From Colias croceus (taxonomy: Eukaryota > Arthropoda > Insecta > Lepidoptera > Pieridae): a stretch of DNA of 64,000 nt. A program made the translations under genes and the position numbers. Of the stretch, positions 44,217-55,455 are shown piece by piece. Below the pieces are notes generated by a model. That model did no database searches and was not told where the DNA came from. It saw nothing but the letters and a program-made list of their open reading frames with translations. The first letter of the stretch is position 1, and every line of letters begins with the position of its first letter. The stretch lies in NCBI RefSeq assembly GCF_905220415.1, contig NC_059538.1, positions 310,001 to 374,000 of the forward strand, in the 5' to 3' direction.

Positions 44217-44384
44217 ATTTACATCGATTAAAATAATAATTTATCAACGAAATAGCAAAGCATACTTAGGTACTTACTTGTACGATATACATGCAAACGC
44301 TTTTGAGACTAATTAATCACAGCTTTTCATTTTTAATTAGCTTTTTAGCTTTATTTTCGACCACTCAGATGAGCTACTTTCCTG

Positions 44385-44515
44385 TTCCCTCGTCCCCGAC
44401 GAGAACAATATGGAGGTTCTAAAGAAAAGAGTGAACAGATACTCCATCTTAGGCCACATCTCAGCTTACCATCAGGCGAGATCGTGGTCAAGCGTTTCCC
44501 TATCATACAATAAAG
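44385..44515 (-). repeat. Repeat with CTCGCCTGATG block, copy 2
   Basis: Plus-strand words CCATCTTAGGCCACATCTCA, GCTTACCATCAGGCGAGATC and GTGGTCAAGCGTTTCCCTAT. Reverse orientation relative to 28553-28665. Dispersed moth repeat of unknown class. Confidence 0.7.
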
Positions 44516-44714
44516 TAAAAGGCTTCTAATGCAATCTAATTAATAGCTACATATGTAAAGTTACGGTCGAGATGGTTCGATATCGCAATACATACGATTT
44601 CGTACTGTTAGCTAAGACAATGCAATTGTTTGTCCGAATTTAACTGATACGATCATACGCTATCTAAAACTATTTGACGAAATTAGTTTCGCAAACAGAA
44701 GTCATATTTAATCT

Positions 44715-45575
44715 ATTATATATAATAATAATAATAATAAATCTTTATTTTGCCAAAAACATTAACTTTACAAAAATATGTGCGCTGACTCTTGAACTAG
44801 AGTAACTCTGTGTCTCAAGAGCCAGCGTTCCTCCTTATAAATACAACTACATAAGTACATTTTTAAGCAAAACAAAAATTCGGTTTAATTACAAAAAGTT
44901 TAAATAAAAAAATAAAAAAATATATATATATAATATGCATAATATGTATGTGAGAGCGTGAGCGTGAGTGTGTGTGTGTGTGAGCGTGAGTGTGTGTGTG
45001 TGTGTGTGTGAGCGTGAGTGAATGTGTGTTAGCGTGTGTGTGTGTGTTGTGTGTGTGTGAGTGCAGAGCGTGTACTTATTTCCCTCAGTTCTTACTATAT
45101 TTTTTTAAAAGTTGTAATTTTCTCTGTCTCCAAATAGTCAAATGTTTGTAATATTTTTGTTAACTTTTTTTTTAAGTCATGTTTGTTAAGATCAAAAATC
45201 AAAGTGCGGCGATTTATTTTATTGTAAATCAATGAACTCAAAACGCGGTACTGATGCTTGGCAAAGCTTGTCCTGTGGGGTACTAAGGGACAAATATCTC
45301 TAGAACTCCGTTTGGCTGGGTCACGTGAAGAGGGAACTTTTGGATGCTTTTTGATAATAGTTCGCAGAATGTAAAGCTGTCTTACCGTGAGGACTTCACA
45401 GTGAGCGTAGAGTTCGTTTTTTGGAAACCTGAATGGTTTGTGAGACATAACTTTAAGCACAGAACGTTGTGCTTTTTCTGCAATAAGCATGCTATGCAAT
45501 TTGTTGTGTTTATAATATGTTGTATAATTTGAAAATGGTTCTTTTAAAATAATAATTAGATTCATTTCGTTATAA
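44715..45575 (-). pseudogene. LINE 3' end (C-terminal polyprotein fragment), 5'-truncated
   Basis: A minus-strand frame of about 156 codons (45095-45565) reads like the tail after the reverse transcriptase: AEKAQRSVLKVMSHKP, LTVRQLYILRTIIKKHP, a basic RDICPLVPHRTSFAKHQYR block and FDYLETEKI. The element continues 3' through a GTGTGAGCG-type microsatellite and ends AAAATAAAGATTTATTATTA at about 44715-44745, the simple-repeat terminus usual for insect jockey/CR1-like elements. The catalytic domain is not present. Confidence 0.75.
44940..45065. repeat. TG/GAGCG microsatellite
   Basis: Alternating GTGTGTG and GAGCGTGAGTG units over 125 bases inside the 3' part of the LINE fragment. Confidence 0.85.
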
Positions 45576-46221
45576 AAGGTTTAAGATATTAGTATGTATG
45601 ATTTCGTTGTTTTGAACCTTTTCCAGCAACACTGAAAGGTAGATAGGTATGTACCTAACCTATCTAGGCTACCTACGTCCTCAACATTAATATTGTTTGT
45701 AGTTTTTTACGTAATTGTATAGAAAAATAAGAAAAAAATATAATAAACAAATAATTTTTCTGTTATTTTAATACAGCGAAAATCGCTGTTATTCATTATA
45801 TTAAAAAAATGTGTACTTTAGTATTATCTATTTCGCGGTTTCAAAGCTTACAGAAAATAACTAAGTTCACACAATGTTGTATTTTAAAATGTGATTTTAC
45901 AAATAAACAACCTTGTCCCTATATTGGGGCAAACAGGTGTAGCCCTTTCAAATCTAATATAAATATTATATAACGAGAAATGTCAAGGGTATTTGAATAG
46001 CGGTTTCGCTAAAACGAACAAAGTAATTGGTCGTTTAATTTTGTGTTTCACACAAACAGCACTGTTATTTTGAATAGATTGCAATACCTACTTACCAAGA
46101 GCACAACCGATACCTATATAGTAAATTAAGTTAAGTTGTTATGTTTAAGTTTCGTATGCTTTAACAACACAAAAAACAAATCTCTCCTTTTTCTAAGTGT
46201 AAAAATTTACTTTATTATCAA

Positions 46222-46400
46222 CTAGCTTACCGCCCGCGGCTTCACCCGCTTTGACTGAAACCTAATAAATTATATAGGTACTAAAACCTTCCTCTTGAAT
46301 CACTCTATCTATTTAAAAAACCGCATCAAAATCCGTTGCGTATTTTGAAAGATTTAAGCATACAAAGGGACATAAGGACAGAGAAAATGACTTTGATATG
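46222..46400 (+). repeat. Lep1-like repeat, diverged
   Basis: CTAGCTTACCGCCCGCGGCT, TCACCCGCTTTGACTGAAAC, ACTAAAACCTTCCTCTTGAA, AAAATCCGTTGCGTA. The same subtype as the truncated copy in DUSP12 intron 5 (52262-52400). Confidence 0.75.
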
Positions 46401-46792
46401 TAGTGATGATAGTTTCTGTAAACTATTGCTAATAAAGTTTTGTTAGTCACAGTGTACTTGTAACATATTTACAAAATCTGCACATATACCAAAATATTTT
46501 GTTTATTTGATAGTAACTTAGTGGGACGCACGCGTGTCCGTAAACGTTGGTTTCACAAGTTTTATGTAAGTTTTACGATGAAATAACCCAGATTTCGATC
46601 GACCCAAGAATAATTTTTTCCTTATTTAATTTTAACGTATGTTTGGAAAGTATTTTAAGGTTATGTAATCGAAGAATTATTAATGAATTAACATGATTTT
46701 TTAATATTTGAATATTTTTGGCAAATACCTACATCTAACGCAGGACGCGTTGGCTTTTCTAATGATATCGTCGTTGTAAATAATATAAAGAA

Positions 46793-46974
46793 CTAGCTGC
46801 TCCGCGCCGTTTCACCCCCGTGGCTCCTCTCCTGTTGGTCGTAGCGTGATCATAGCCTTCCTCGATAAAGCTATCTAACACCGAAAGAATTTTTCAAATC
46901 GGACCTGTAGTTCCCGAGATTAGCGCGTTCAAACAAAAGAGCAAACTCTTCAGCTTTATAATATTAGTATAGAT
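46793..46974 (+). repeat. Lep1-like repeat, CTCTTCAG subtype, complete
   Basis: CTAGCTGCTCCGCGCCGTTT head, CAAATCGGACCTGTAGTTCC body, AAACTCTTCAGCTTTATAAT then ATTAGTATAGAT. Confidence 0.85.
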
Positions 46975-47402
46975 ATGAAAAATTCAATCACAAGGCGGTA
47001 TTTGAACCCGCGGAAAACTTTAAAAATTGATGAGGTAAAACAAAAGGTTAGGTATATTGCTAAACAAGAAAAAGTAATTAAGACATAAACAAAAAGGTAC
47101 AAGATTATCGGACTCATTTGACTATTTTAAATTTAATACGAGATAAATAATAAATTTAAATGATTTTAGAGGCTAATAAAGCTGGCAATGTTAATGAGCT
47201 AGCTCATTTTTTAATTGATAAGTAAACAAGTAGTGGATTATAATGTGATAGATTATTATTCAGCAAACCACAAAACATATTTATTAGCTTTACTTGTAGC
47301 TTTGCATGTCGTTAGCACGTAAGTAACCGATTTTATTTTGACAGATTTAATTCAAACTACGTTCACAAGGATGGGTATCAATTATTATAAGTTGTATTAT
47401 AG

Positions 47403-47580
47403 GTCCGAGCGGTCCGCCCCGGCTTCGCCCGTGGTATCTACATGTTTACGTTGCCTCTACTTACGAATCATCCTCGTACTTCAAGGAATATTATAATAAA
47501 AGAAATATCAAAATCAGTCCACCCATTGAAGCCATGACCAAAGGAAATATGGATTCATTCTTATATTACATAGAGATAAT
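47403..47580 (+). repeat. Lep1-like repeat, third subtype
   Basis: GGTCCGCCCCGGCTTCGCCC, CTACATGTTTACGTTGCCTC, CCTCGTACTTCAAGGAATAT. The reverse of these blocks forms the right part of 61172-61426. Confidence 0.7.
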
Positions 47581-49026
47581 TTCATGAGCCGGCTTACCGT
47601 GTTTTTTTTAACTATATTAATTATTATTCCAAAACATCACCCTTAGGAAGTATTTTCCTCAGATTCAATAGTTCCTAATACAATCTAGAGTAGGTACTAT
47701 AAATACCCACATGTGCTTGTAACAACATACCGGTTTCGTGAAAACACTTTCGTTTTAAAAATCGCAAGTCACGATGACAAAAGATTAACCGGTGTCATAA
47801 CTTGGGTCACTGTTGCGAAAAACGTATGATTTGAGAAGCTTCGTCATGTATTAAATTGTTGCAATGTAGGATGAACACGTTTGAGATGCTTCGTAATTTT
47901 TATTTGATTCAGATATTATCGCTGATTTCGTAACATCTCAGAAACTCGATATTTTCTAGGTGCTTACTTTGTCAGTTGTCTAGTTCTAGATATCTCAATT
48001 TAGAATGAACTATATTATTATATTATATGTTTAATTATGTATTTGAAAAGATTAAATCCAAGAAGAGTATTAAGTAGGTATCAGACCTACCTCTTACCAC
48101 TTTTACGCAGTCGGAGTTTTACATGCTAAAATAGGGTGGTTATTCCATAATCTTAGTACGAATTACAAACATTAAAACACAGAATAATACCAAAAATATA
48201 AATGTAAATACTAAATAATATTACTAAATGTAGGTATTTAGGTAATCAGAAAACCCCAGTGCATATAATATTATACGCAATAATTTTGCAACGTATGTCG
48301 AATCACACGCGCCCGAGTTAGGATATTAGAAAGTATACGTATAACTTTTTTAACACAAATACATATAATTTTGCACGTCATACAATTGTTATTTGAAAGT
48401 GAAAATCACGGAGAAATTTTAAATGCAGTTATTTTAGCCATTATGCTGAACTCATGAAGTGAATTTATATTTACATCCCCAGAAATTATGCAATACTGTA
48501 AACATAAATTCGCATTATTATTCTGTGCTTTTCAATTATTTTAAATAACCTTTTTTAAATTCAGAGCATTCAAAATAAATAGAGGTACCTACATTGTACA
48601 GTTTTCAATATTATGTTTCGTATGATCGAATAATTCTCCAAATTATGGCGTTGCTAATAATAATTAATGTAGTTCAACAACCTTTACAACAGACGAACTG
48701 CATAAGGTGGGAAATCTCTGTTATAAAACATTTAATTCAAACTGGCACGAACTTAAACAAATAAAGTCAAAAGTACCTGCCCCGAAGAGTATAGTAATTA
48801 CTAATTATATTACATATATTATTATTTTAGCGACCTACCCAGTTGGAATAGTTAAGGCCTAAGCGCCATCTGGCAACTGGTGAACGCTTCTTGGGTGAAC
48901 GACAACAGTGGCTACAATTTTTTTTATACTCCGATGTTTTTTTATTAAAATAAAAGCTTAACATTTACTTGAACAAAATCAAATAATCAATTTACGATAT
49001 ATTTATGATTATGACTGTACTGTGAC

Positions 49027-49711
49027 CACAGTATTACCATATTTCCTACAGTATGGCGACGAATGTACTTGTGCAGAGAAACGGAGGGGAACTGGCGGGG
49101 GGTCGGGCGACGCGGGCCGCTTAATGCAATCACGCTGAGTTTGCATTAACTATCGCGAAAGGACGACGCAGTCGTATTTTTTGTGTAATAATTTTATTAT
49201 ACATAGGTACTTACATATTCTATTATGGCGCGCAAAAACTGTTCCGTTTACGGATGTAAATCTACATTGAAATCCCAGAAGGAAACAATATTTCAGAAAG
49301 ATTGTATTAATTGTATCTGATTAAAATCAAAGCTATGTATATGTTGTCCTCATTATTTTCTAATCAGATTGTACATCCCAATGCGAATGCATTACTTAGT
49401 TAAATGGTATAATATACAATTAAGAACATCCAAAAATAAAGTGTCCACGTAAATAATATTTAGCAGTGCAATATCTGTAATTATATATTTATGAACAAAT
49501 AATTACATCAGATTTAATAATCGCAATTATTTTGAATGTACATATGAATAAATGATTTCATCATAATATTAATAATCAAAATTGTTTTATTTCCCATTTG
49601 TTGCAACCCTAGCGTATTTTCGTGTGGCAGCGTAAGTACCTACGCTGGCGGCGGCATCGCGCGACATCAAAGGCGTTTCCTTACTGTAGGAAATAATATT
49701 GTAATACTGTG
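49027..49711 (+). mobile_element. P-element-like non-autonomous transposon with THAP stub and 8-bp target duplication
   Basis: Bracketed by an exact 8-bp direct repeat ACTGTGAC (49019-49026, 49712-49719). Ends are inverted: CACAGTATTAC...TTTCCTACAGTA at the left and TACTGTAGGAAA...GTAATACTGTG at the right. Length 685 bp. It encodes only the start of a THAP finger (49225-49320). Eight-base duplications plus a THAP N-terminus fit the P superfamily; hAT also makes 8-bp duplications but uses BED fingers. The catalytic region is absent, so it would depend on a helper. It ends about 400 bases before the DUSP12 start. Confidence 0.82.
49225..49320 (+). pseudogene. THAP zinc-finger N-terminal stub
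   Basis: MARKNCSVYGCKSTLKSQ followed by KETIF and a premature end at TGA 49318-49320, 31 codons. C-x4-C at residues 6-11 is the first half of a THAP C2CH finger; the AVPTF-type end and second Cys/His pair are lost. A splice after KETIFQ cannot be excluded but no continuation is seen within the element. Confidence 0.65.
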
Positions 49712-49719
49712 ACTGTGAC

Positions 49720-50106
49720 CTCGTCTGTGACTTTAATAGTTTAGATCTATATTAATTATCTGTTGACTTGACTGTTGACATTTCAAAATTATTGACAGTT
49801 GGAGACAATTGGAGTTGTTGTTGACAGTTGTGTGAAATTTTTGTTGAATGTTGATTTCCCGCGAATCGGAATCTTTTTATTTTTTTTGAATTAAAATACT
49901 GTAATTGGTGCCGTATCTACCGTATCTTTTTTATGTACCTACCTTTTGGATTTATATTTCGAAATAATCTAAATCTGATAACTTGAACGGGGCAATCAAT
50001 TAACATCAAAAATTATTTTTAAAGTCTGTTCGTTTTATTGATTTTATTTGGTCAAGATTGTTTCATAGAAAGTAACTGATTATTTAGGAACTCTTACATA
50101 TTATTA
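49720..50106 (+). promoter_or_regulatory. DUSP12 upstream region with TTGACA-type repeats
   Basis: Between the P-like element and the ATG of the phosphatase. TTGACTTGACTGTTGACATT, ATTGACAGTTGG and GTTGTTGACAGTTGTG place five TTGAC words within about 70 bases (49757-49830). No TATA box is obvious. Their role is unknown. Confidence 0.35.
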
Positions 50107-53100
50107 ATGGCTAAACAACTAGCAGAAGTTGAAATTCACGCGGCCGAGACTGCCGATGATGATGAGAATTTGGACATCAGTGTTGATCTTATAGACGACG
50201 GACTTTATTTAGGTAAAGATTTTTCTATAACTTGTGTGCAGTGAGATTTACTGTGAGCCTGTAAGGCTTGCAATCCATAAATCTAATATAAGTTGGAAGG
50301 CATTCTTGTTATACTTTCTTTGCTAGTAATTTAATGTAGGCATATTTAAACGCAGTTTTAAATGTACAATAAAATTTTTATATTGGGCCAAATCGGGTTC
50401 TTAAGTTTCATGTATGTAGATAGTTTAAAATTAAATAATTAATTTTCTGTTTAGTCAAACAGATATTGTTTATTCTACATAGTGTGTATTACTTTCAGGT
50501 AACCTAGCATGTGCGAGAGACCACAAAACGCTAGAACGTCTCAATGTGACACATGTGCTGACAATCGACCTGGTACCACTACCAAGAACAGTCTTAGATT
50601 GCAGTAAACTTATCTTTAAATTCGTCAAATGTGAGTTATTGATCATTTGTATTGAATAACTCTTTCAAAGAATTTATGATCTAGCAAAAGATGCTGATAA
50701 AACTTTTGTGTATTATAGACACATAAAACAGCACTTATGGGCGCATGAGACTAGATTCTATAAAATAATTCCACCTCAAACTCAAACATTTATTTATTCA
50801 ATTAGACTTCTTCTAGAAGAACTTTTGAATCAACATATTTTTAACATTTACCTCAATTACCTATTTTATACAATAATCATCAAATTGACTACTTATTTGA
50901 TTGAATTTTGATTAATTTGCATTTTTTCAGTGGCTGATATACCGAAAGAAGATTTAATTAGTCAACTGCCAGATTGCAATGAGTTCATCAAGCAAGCTAT
51001 TGCTGGTGGAGGCACTGTGCTGGTCCATTGGTAATATAATAGTATCAAAATTTTTATTATTTTAAACATTAAAATTGAAAAGAATATTATGATGTTGTAA
51101 TCATTATCTTAGCAAAAATAGTTACTGCTACTGACAAAAGAAATCTTTTTCATACTTATTGGAATCATTAAATAATTTGAGACTTGATTTTATTTTGAGA
51201 CTTGATATTTTTCAATATGAAAAAGCTCAAATGCAAAAATTAGTTCTAATGGCTTATTTTACTTTAACCTTGTTTTAGTTTAAAAGTTAATTTTCTCTTG
51301 AAGTTTCTACAGGTATTAATAGTTTTCCTTTTTCCTCAACAGCTACTTTGGTGTATCAAGATCAGCGGCAGTAGTAATTGCGTATATAATGGAAAAGTAT
51401 GGGCTTTGTTACGAAGAAGCATTCGTTCTTGTGAAGAGTAAGAGACGGTTTATTGGTCCAAATGTGGGCTTTGTGGCCCAACTCAAGCTGTTTGGACATA
51501 TGGGGTACTTGATAAATAGAGAGGACCCTAGGTACAAGCAGTTTAGGTTGAAAATGGCTGGGCAGAAGTTGAAACAAGGTAAGGCAGATATTACAGATTT
51601 TTTTATATGTTGGTAAAAACTTAGGGGGTCAGCAAATTATTAAAGTAATATTATGTTGTTCTTTTTAAATAATGGCTAAGGTTTCCATATTTTGGTTATT
51701 TTAAATGTCCTTGTTTATTATCTGGCTGTAGGTTTCAAGCAATGTTCATAGTTTTGTCCTGTTTTGCGTGCACTTCTTTTATTTATGAATTCACTTGAAT
51801 ATCATGAATTATACAGTGAAAAAATTTATTTTATATTGAACAAAATATATAAAAAAAAAATAATTTGATTAGTTTCAAAACAATATTATTATTGTTACAG
51901 TGAAAATCCTGCCGCAACTATTCGCAGACTTAATAAAACCAGATCCTGGTTTGATTAGAGAGCGACCAGACCCAATAGTATACCGCTGTAAGAAGTGCCG
52001 TCGCATCGTCGCCAGTCAGAGTAACATAATACCCCACATTCCTAAGCAAGTGAAGATCGAACTAGCCAAGAAAGGCATCAGGCCTCCGCCCAGTAAGCTA
52101 ACGGGGTTGACTTGTGCAGAGAATGGTCAGTTGTTAATTGATAAGCTAAAGAGCTTGGCCTGCCAGATCATGGATGGGGATGAGTGTGGTGTGACGGTGC
52201 AGGATGGTGAGGAGGGATCTAGTCAGGTGAGTGTTAGCCAACTAGTAGGTAATTTATTTATTTAATATCCCTCCCGCGGCTTCGCCCGCTTCGTCTAACT
52301 ACCCAATAAATGATATATGTACTAAAGACTTCCTCAAGAATCACCCCACCTTTAAAATAAAATTGCGTAGTTTTGAGGATTTAACTTAAAGCATACATCT
52401 GTAAATATTCGTAACAACATTAGTTGCAAACAAAGAATTAGTAGTAGATGAAATGTTGAATTTGAAAAAAAATATTGTAATAATTCCATTTGTTTTTGTG
52501 AGTATGAATGAAGATTACTTGTTACAGTATGTCTTAGAAAAAGATTTTTATAAACTCATTTAGGCGTCATACAATATTATAACAATTTATTAATGTCTTT
52601 CCAGGTACTCGACGGCTACCATGAAACAAACCTAGTAGAATCAAGCATAGCGGCCCGGGCAGATCTGCCCACAGTGTGCCGTCTCATGTGGTTCGTGGAG
52701 CCGATGCGGTGGATGGAGGACGTGGGGCAGGCGCCGCAGGGCAGGCTCAACTGCCCCAAGTGTCGCACCAAGCTGGGCAGCTTCAGCTGGCTTATGGGTA
52801 CGTGCAAATGTTTATTTATTCAATTAGACTTCTTTTAGCCCTTTTAATTTCATAACATAGTTATACTATTTACCATGGTAAGTACTTGGAGCACTAATAT
52901 GGGCTTGGGGCAATGTGTGGGGCATATTTCATACGGCATGTTGATCTGCCGCATGAAACTGGGCAGCTTCAGCTGGCTAATGAAATCTGCCCCATCCTCA
53001 CATACCCAATGTGAGGATCGGGCAGATTTCATAAGGCAAGTTGAAATGCCCCAAGCGCTGCGTGCTGTAGAAAGCTGGGCAAGCTATACTGTGTACAGGA

Positions 53101-53344
53101 TGTGTCTATTTCTAATTTCTAATATATTGGTTACCTATTCAGCAAAATGTCGTCAGCAGGTTATCGACCACTTTTCAACTGTATACTGATTGAATAAAAA
53201 ATATTACATAAATATTAAATTTAATTACTTTGAATTTCAGGTTGCAAATGCCCATGCGGTCAAAAGGTGGCCCCAGCATTCTACCTGGTGCCTTCCAAAG
53301 TGGAGTGGTCGAACATCGTACAGAATGTACAAGTTACTGTTTAG
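50107..53344 (+). CDS. DUSP12: Dual-specificity phosphatase 12 (YVH1-type), complete
   Basis: Seven exons: 50107-50212, 50499-50630, 50931-51030, 51343-51578, 51901-52226, 52605-52797, 53241-53344; GT-AG junctions, agreeing phases, 1197 nt, 398 residues. The catalytic signature VHCYFGVSRSAAVVIAY spans exons 3 and 4 (Cys113, Arg119). The C-terminal zinc-binding part shows CKKC (221-224), CPKC (350-353) and CKCPC (366-370), followed by APAFYLVPSKVEW, as in DUSP12/YVH1. Family knowledge: YVH1 releases Mrt4 from pre-60S ribosomes; the zinc region is needed for this, phosphatase activity is not. Longer than the usual ~340 residues because of an acidic insert before exon 6 (DGDECGVTVQDGEEGSS). Introns contain repeats (50766, 52262) and an exon 6 duplication. 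The start is the first ATG; the short acidic N-terminus precedes SVDLIDDGLYLGN, the usual beginning of the phosphatase fold. Confidence 0.95.
50766..50840 (+). repeat. Retroelement tail fragment in DUSP12 intron 2
   Basis: CAAACTCAAACATTTATTTA, TTCAATTAGACTTCTTCTAG, AAGAACTTTTGAATC. Same block as 6745-6880 beside the acyltransferase exon 10. Confidence 0.65.
52262..52400 (+). repeat. Lep1-like repeat fragment in DUSP12 intron 5
   Basis: TCCCGCGGCTTCGCCCGCTT, ACTAAAGACTTCCTCAAGAA, AAATTGCGTAGTTTTGAGG. It begins 36 bases after the exon 5 donor and lacks CTAG. Confidence 0.7.
52895..53075 (+). repeat. Decayed duplicate(s) of DUSP12 exon 6 in intron 6
   Basis: CTGGGCAGCTTCAGCTGGCT at 52959-52978 copies the 3' end of exon 6 (52773-52792). 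Around it GATCTGCCGCATGAAA, GGGCAGATTTCATAAGGC and GGGGCATATTTCATACGG echo the GGGCAGATCTGCCCACAG and CCGTCTCATGTGG part of the exon in scrambled tandem form. The donor is lost (GGGTACG replaced by GAAATCT). A hairpin (ATCCTCACAT/ATGTGAGGAT) sits at about 52990-53014. Confidence 0.75.
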
Positions 53345-53624
53345 AACAGATTTTAACTTTATATACAAAAATTGTATATTGGATTGACTTGAAAATGTGG
53401 TATTTGCAATGAAAACAATATGATAGTTGTTGTAAAGATGTATTTTAGTCCACGAGAACGTTCGTGGCACGCGGAGTTGTAAAACGCGTGTGACGTCACT
53501 CATTAGGGTTGCGCGTGCCATTGATATGAATTATTAAGTCATCAAAAACAGCTTGTTGTGTACTTGTTTAGCAATAGCTTAAGTCTGGGATTTTAGGGAG
53601 TACTTGATTCTTCTGGCAATCGAA
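53345..53624. other. DUSP12 3' region
   Basis: No gene or recognised repeat. No canonical AATAAA lies close after the stop; ACAAAAATTGTATATTGG is AT-rich. CACGAGAACGTTCGTG (53451-53466) is a 16-bp perfect palindrome. Confidence 0.5.
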
Positions 53625-54245
53625 TGACAGTGGGCCTTAGACAAACGTACGTAACGCCATGGAATAGAAACTGCTAACGCTAATTATTGACATAAGCTCA
53701 TGACATTTTGGTAATGGTTCGATCACACTACCAACGACGCAGACGACCACGACCAAAGTTCCAATCTTGCCGAAATTTGTTCAAAATCAATATTAAAATC
53801 TCCCGTCATTCTGGTACTCAGGAATAAAAAAATTCGAGGTCAATTAATAAAAAGAAATAGGGTTTTTTGCGATTTTCGCCGAGACGGTAAGTTTATCATA
53901 CAATCACCTGAACCAAAATTGTATATAATCTAATTATCTATAAAAAAGGTTAAATACATTTTTTTCTAGGAGCCACCGTTTCTATGAAAAACCTGTTTGT
54001 TTATCCATTGATCTCAATTTTTTTTTTCCAAACACCAATACGACAGGAAATTCTTAAATTTCATTTTTAATTGTGTTTTGCACAATTTTATTTAATTGCG
54101 ACTGGATGAAAATTTTGTTCGTGGTCGTCGTTGTCGTTGGTAGGGTGACCGAATCCTTATGCAAAACATCATACGCTTATGTCAATTTCTATCGATAGCG
54201 TATTCTATTCCTTGGCGTTTTGACGTTTGGCTAAGGCCCAGTGTC
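53625..54245. mobile_element. MITE with about 130-bp imperfect terminal inverted repeats
   Basis: Left end TGACAGTGGGCCTTAG, right end CTAAGGCCCAGTGTCA. The similarity extends inward through AACGCCATGGAATAGAA/TTCTATTCCTTGGCGTT, TTGACATAAGC/GCTTATGTCAA, ACCAACGACG/CGTTGGT and GACCACGA/TCGTGGTC. The centre is AT-rich and non-coding. No certain target duplication. It touches the pseudogene at 54254. Confidence 0.85.
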
Positions 54246-54253
54246 AGCATAAA

Positions 54254-54970
54254 TTACTTTTGCTCTCGTAAATATTCATAAAAACATTTTGATTTTAATT
54301 TGTGGATACGAAGTTCAGTCATAAGGCTGATTGTTGCTGTCTGATCATTTTGTTTTTTTGCCCTCTTTATTTTCTCCGATAATTCGGTACATTTACTGCA
54401 CACGTCGACACGCGGTGTGTTAAAGCCAATATTATAATTTCTATTAAAAATGTTACGGAAAAAAAATTCCTTAACTTTCAAAGACGTATCAATTTGTTGT
54501 TCTTGGTACATTCTCCACATTTTTTTAATATTCAGGTCAGACGATACATATTTTCTCTCAGATGTGGCAGAACGGCAATAATGCGCCTCAATGCATTTAA
54601 ACGATTCTATGAACTGCATAACACTCCGCTGAGTTTTTCATCGACGCTCTATCGCCGCCACGTCGATCTTCTGGTAGAAGTCCAGTAGTCAAAAGTTTTT
54701 GAAATTCTTCTAAGTCTATTTTTAGAATTTTCAAAAATATGGCTTGACAAACCCGCAACAATTTATAAGACTTGATAAATGTTTTGACGTACATTGCAGT
54801 AAACGTTTTGGATTCATTTCGTTGTTGAACTTTACGTCTGCGGCGAGCTGGAACTTGTTTTCAAATATTTTAAAATGAAATTGTCTTGATGTTTTTTCTC
54901 TCTTTTTGCGTAAAAATCAGAATGAAATTTTCTGACATCTTGCGGGGTTATTTTGCCTAGACAGTGGCGG
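54254..54970 (-). pseudogene. Transposase-like Cys-containing protein, frameshifted
   Basis: Three minus-strand frame segments follow one another: GKITPQDVRKFHSDFYAKR (from about 54965), RVCQAIFLKILKIDL with GLLPEDRRGGDR (54597-54794), and FIESFKCIEAHYCRSATSER with LNIKKMWRMYQEQ, NYNIGFNTPRVDVCSKC (54254-54619). The frame changes at least twice. I recall a recurrent insect transposon-borne protein family with the RGGDR, SHYCR and DVCxxC blocks, but cannot name its superfamily with certainty (Sola-like is one possibility). Confidence 0.6.
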
Positions 54971-55384
54971 ATATGCACTTAGACCCCTCAAGTACAGCTC
55001 GCCCGAAAATATACTTCGCCACCAGTTTTACGTCTGGGATAAAATAACTGTTCCCGGCTAAGAATGATTAAAATAAAAAGCAAGGATTTCCACAGGTAAA
55101 CATTTATTATGTTATTCATAATTAGGTAAGTAATAGAGATTGTTACATTGATTTTTAATAAAGTGTAGGGTGACCATATTTCGATTGCTGGTCGCAAACT
55201 CACCTCGACATATAATAGCCAATTTAACACGCTTTATATTATTTTCATTATTTTACTTTCTTTATTACTATAAATATTATGATATTCTTCATTTTACAGT
55301 TTTAAAAAATTACACGATGCTATGTCATCTAAAACATTACAATAAAATGTAATAATTTGATATTATGTACCCTGAGAGAATTTC

Positions 55385-55455
55385 GATAAATAGCTTAGTG
55401 GCAGAGCGATTGAGGGCTATACCCGGTAGGTTGTGGGTTAAAATCCTGCTCATAA
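55385..55455 (+). mobile_element. tRNA-derived SINE fragment
   Basis: TAGCTTAGTGGCAGAGCGAT fits a Pol III A box, and GTAGGTTGTGGGTTAAAATC followed by CTGC fits a B-box region 40 bases later. The block follows insect tRNA-like SINE heads. It interrupts the 3' part of the YqaJ pseudogene, where the reading frame runs out. Confidence 0.6.

Larger units (their letters stand above)
38074..49018. other. Intergenic region between the NRF-6-like gene and DUSP12
   Basis: About 11 kb with dispersed repeats (listed individually), a LINE 3' end at 44,715-45,575 and no host gene that I can recognise. The first 250 bases upstream of the acyltransferase start are relatively GC-rich and are the likely promoter/5' UTR, but no element can be defined. 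38,330-39,110, 39,400-40,230, 40,440-42,230 and 47,580-49,018 show nothing beyond AT-rich sequence. Confidence 0.6.
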
